From Massilia sp. UBA2604 (GTDB lineage Bacteria > Pseudomonadota > Gammaproteobacteria > Burkholderiales > Burkholderiaceae_D), in contig DDKG01000145.1 of the NCBI GenBank assembly GCA_002339265.1, positions 1-9,217 on the forward strand: DNA of 9,217 nt, written 5' to 3'. The first letter of the stretch is position 1. Each line of letters starts with the position of its first letter. Under the pieces are notes generated by a model, which worked only from the letters and a program-made list of their open reading frames with translations, was not told the DNA's origin and did no database searches. Shown piece after piece: positions 8,217 through 9,217 of this stretch. The translations under genes and the position numbers were made by a program.

Positions 8217-9217
8217 GTGAAGGTCATCATCCTCGGCAGTGGCGTCATCGGAACCGCATCGGCGTATTTCCTGGCCAGGGCCGGGCATGACGTCACCGTG
8301 ATCGAGCGCCAGCCGGGCGCGGGGATGGAGACCAGTTTCGGCAATGCCGGCGAGATCTCGCCCGGCTATGCCACGCCGTGGGCCGGTCCCGGCGTGCCGA
8401 TGAAGGCCCTCCGATGGCTGGCGATGCGCCACAGTCCCCTGGTGATCCGGCCCAGGATGGACCCGCAGCAGTGGCGCTGGATCCTGCAGATGCTGGGCAA
8501 CTGCAATACCCGCAGCTACCAGGTCAACAAGGGCCGCATGGTGCGCCTGGCCGAGTACAGCCGCGATGTGCTGGTCCAGCTGCGGCGGGACACCGGCATC
8601 GCCTACGACGAACGCAGCAAGGGCACCCTGCAGCTGTTCCGCACCCAGAAGCAGTTCGATGGCGCGCACACCGATACCGAGGTGCTGGAGCGTTCCGGCG
8701 TGCCTTACAAGCTGCTCGACCGGGAGGGCTGCACGCAGTTCGAGCCGGCGCTGGCGCGTGTGCCGGGCAGCTACCTGGGCGGGCTGCTGCTGCCGAACGA
8801 CGAAACGGGCGACTGCTTCAAGTTCACGCAGGCGCTGGCCGAACTGGCCAAGGGCCTGGGCGTCAAGTTCCGCCATGAGGTCAGGATCGAGCGCCTGAAC
8901 GTCGAGGGCGACCGCGTGGTCGGCGTCGTCACGAGCAAGGGCGAGCTGAAATCCGACGCCTTCGTGCTGGCGCTGGGCAGCTATTCGCCGCTGATGTTGA
9001 AGCAGATCGGGATCCATATCCCGGTCTATCCGGTGAAGGGCTATTCGATCACGGTGCCGATCACGGACGCTTCCGGCGCGCCCGAATCGACCGTCATGGA
9101 CGAGACCTATAAAGTGGCGATCACGCGCCTGGGCGACCGCATCCGCGTCGGCGGCACGGCGGAGCTGTGCGGCTACGACCTGCGCCTGCACCAGGCGCGG
9201 CGCGACACGCTCGAGCA
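8217..9217 (+). CDS. dadA: DadA, D-amino acid dehydrogenase (5' part, cut by window end)
   Basis: DadA is an FAD enzyme that oxidatively deaminates D-amino acids, chiefly D-alanine, and passes electrons to the respiratory chain at the inner membrane. The frame begins at GTG and is open to the window end, giving 333 residues of a family usually about 430 long, so roughly the last quarter is missing. The N-terminal dinucleotide-binding motif is GSGVIG (residues 7-12), with E30 after the second strand. Typical DadA stretches follow: [18 protein letters not shown], the [14 protein letters not shown] region, [17 protein letters not shown] and [14 protein letters not shown]. These separate it from generic glycine/sarcosine oxidases. 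It follows mutT by 9 nt, so it is probably cotranscribed. In E. coli and Pseudomonas dadA is instead controlled with the alanine racemase gene by Lrp-type regulators. No such site or racemase gene is visible here. Confidence 0.95.
   Translation, partial: MKVIILGSGVIGTASAYFLARAGHDVTVIERQPGAGMETSFGNAGEISPGYATPWAGPGVPMKALRWLAMRHSPLVIRPRMDPQQWRWILQMLGNCNTRSYQVNKGRMVRLAEYSRDVLVQLRRDTGIAYDERSKGTLQLFRTQKQFDGAHTDTEVLERSGVPYKLLDREGCTQFEPALARVPGSYLGGLLLPNDETGDCFKFTQALAELAKGLGVKFRHEVRIERLNVEGDRVVGVVTSKGELKSDAFVLALGSYSPLMLKQIGIHIPVYPVKGYSITVPITDASGAPESTVMDETYKVAITRLGDRIRVGGTAELCGYDLRLHQARRDTLE

Noticed and set aside
7410..9191. A 593-codon frame antisense to DUF815, mutT and dadA
   Set aside because: It crosses three genes with clear catalytic motifs on the plus strand and has no recognisable domains.

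Overview
The window is GC-rich bacterial chromosome. SecA, ArgJ, a DUF815 ATPase, MutT and DadA all read as betaproteobacterial, order Burkholderiales. The secA to argJ to DUF815 to mutT order is one I associate with that order, and an Oxalobacteraceae (Massilia-like) host is my best guess from protein character alone. Most of the content is housekeeping. The one accessory item is a TnpB-only insertion sequence in a divergent promoter region.

Layout from left to right. Positions 1-62 are the upstream side of secA, with no convincing promoter or strong ribosome binding site. Positions 63-2849 (+) hold a complete secA, the Sec translocase motor. Positions 2850-2931 are a convergent intergenic gap with two tandem hairpins, one of which (2871-2894) is a convincing, probably bidirectional terminator. 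Positions 2932-4011 (-) encode a protein with an N-terminal lytic-transglycosylase-like domain and a C-terminal Amidase_2 domain, with no signal peptide. From about 4038 to about 5513 lies an IS200/IS605-superfamily (IS1341-type) element carrying only tnpB (4039-5388, -). It has related hairpins near its two ends, an inferred omega-RNA region at its right end, and a TTGAT motif flanking its left end. Positions 5514-5656 hold what remains of the old divergent promoter region between the amidase gene and argJ. Positions 5657-6895 (+) are argJ, 6899-7789 a DUF815 P-loop ATPase, 7782-8207 a MutT-type Nudix hydrolase, and 8217 to the window end the first 333 codons of dadA.

Functional reading. argJ, DUF815, mutT and dadA are on one strand with gaps of 3 nt, an 8-nt overlap and 9 nt, so they are probably one transcript with translational coupling. 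ArgJ runs the acetyl-recycling step of arginine synthesis, MutT cleans oxidised nucleotides, and DadA oxidises D-amino acids. The DUF815 ATPase has no established role that I can name. The IS ends only about 26 bp before the amidase start codon, so it has separated that gene from its presumed original promoter. By the known logic of TnpB elements, its guide RNA would end in the amidase leader sequence, including the Shine-Dalgarno. No new defence system or otherwise undescribed system is evident. The most interesting feature is the TnpB/omega-RNA insertion and its consequence for the amidase gene.
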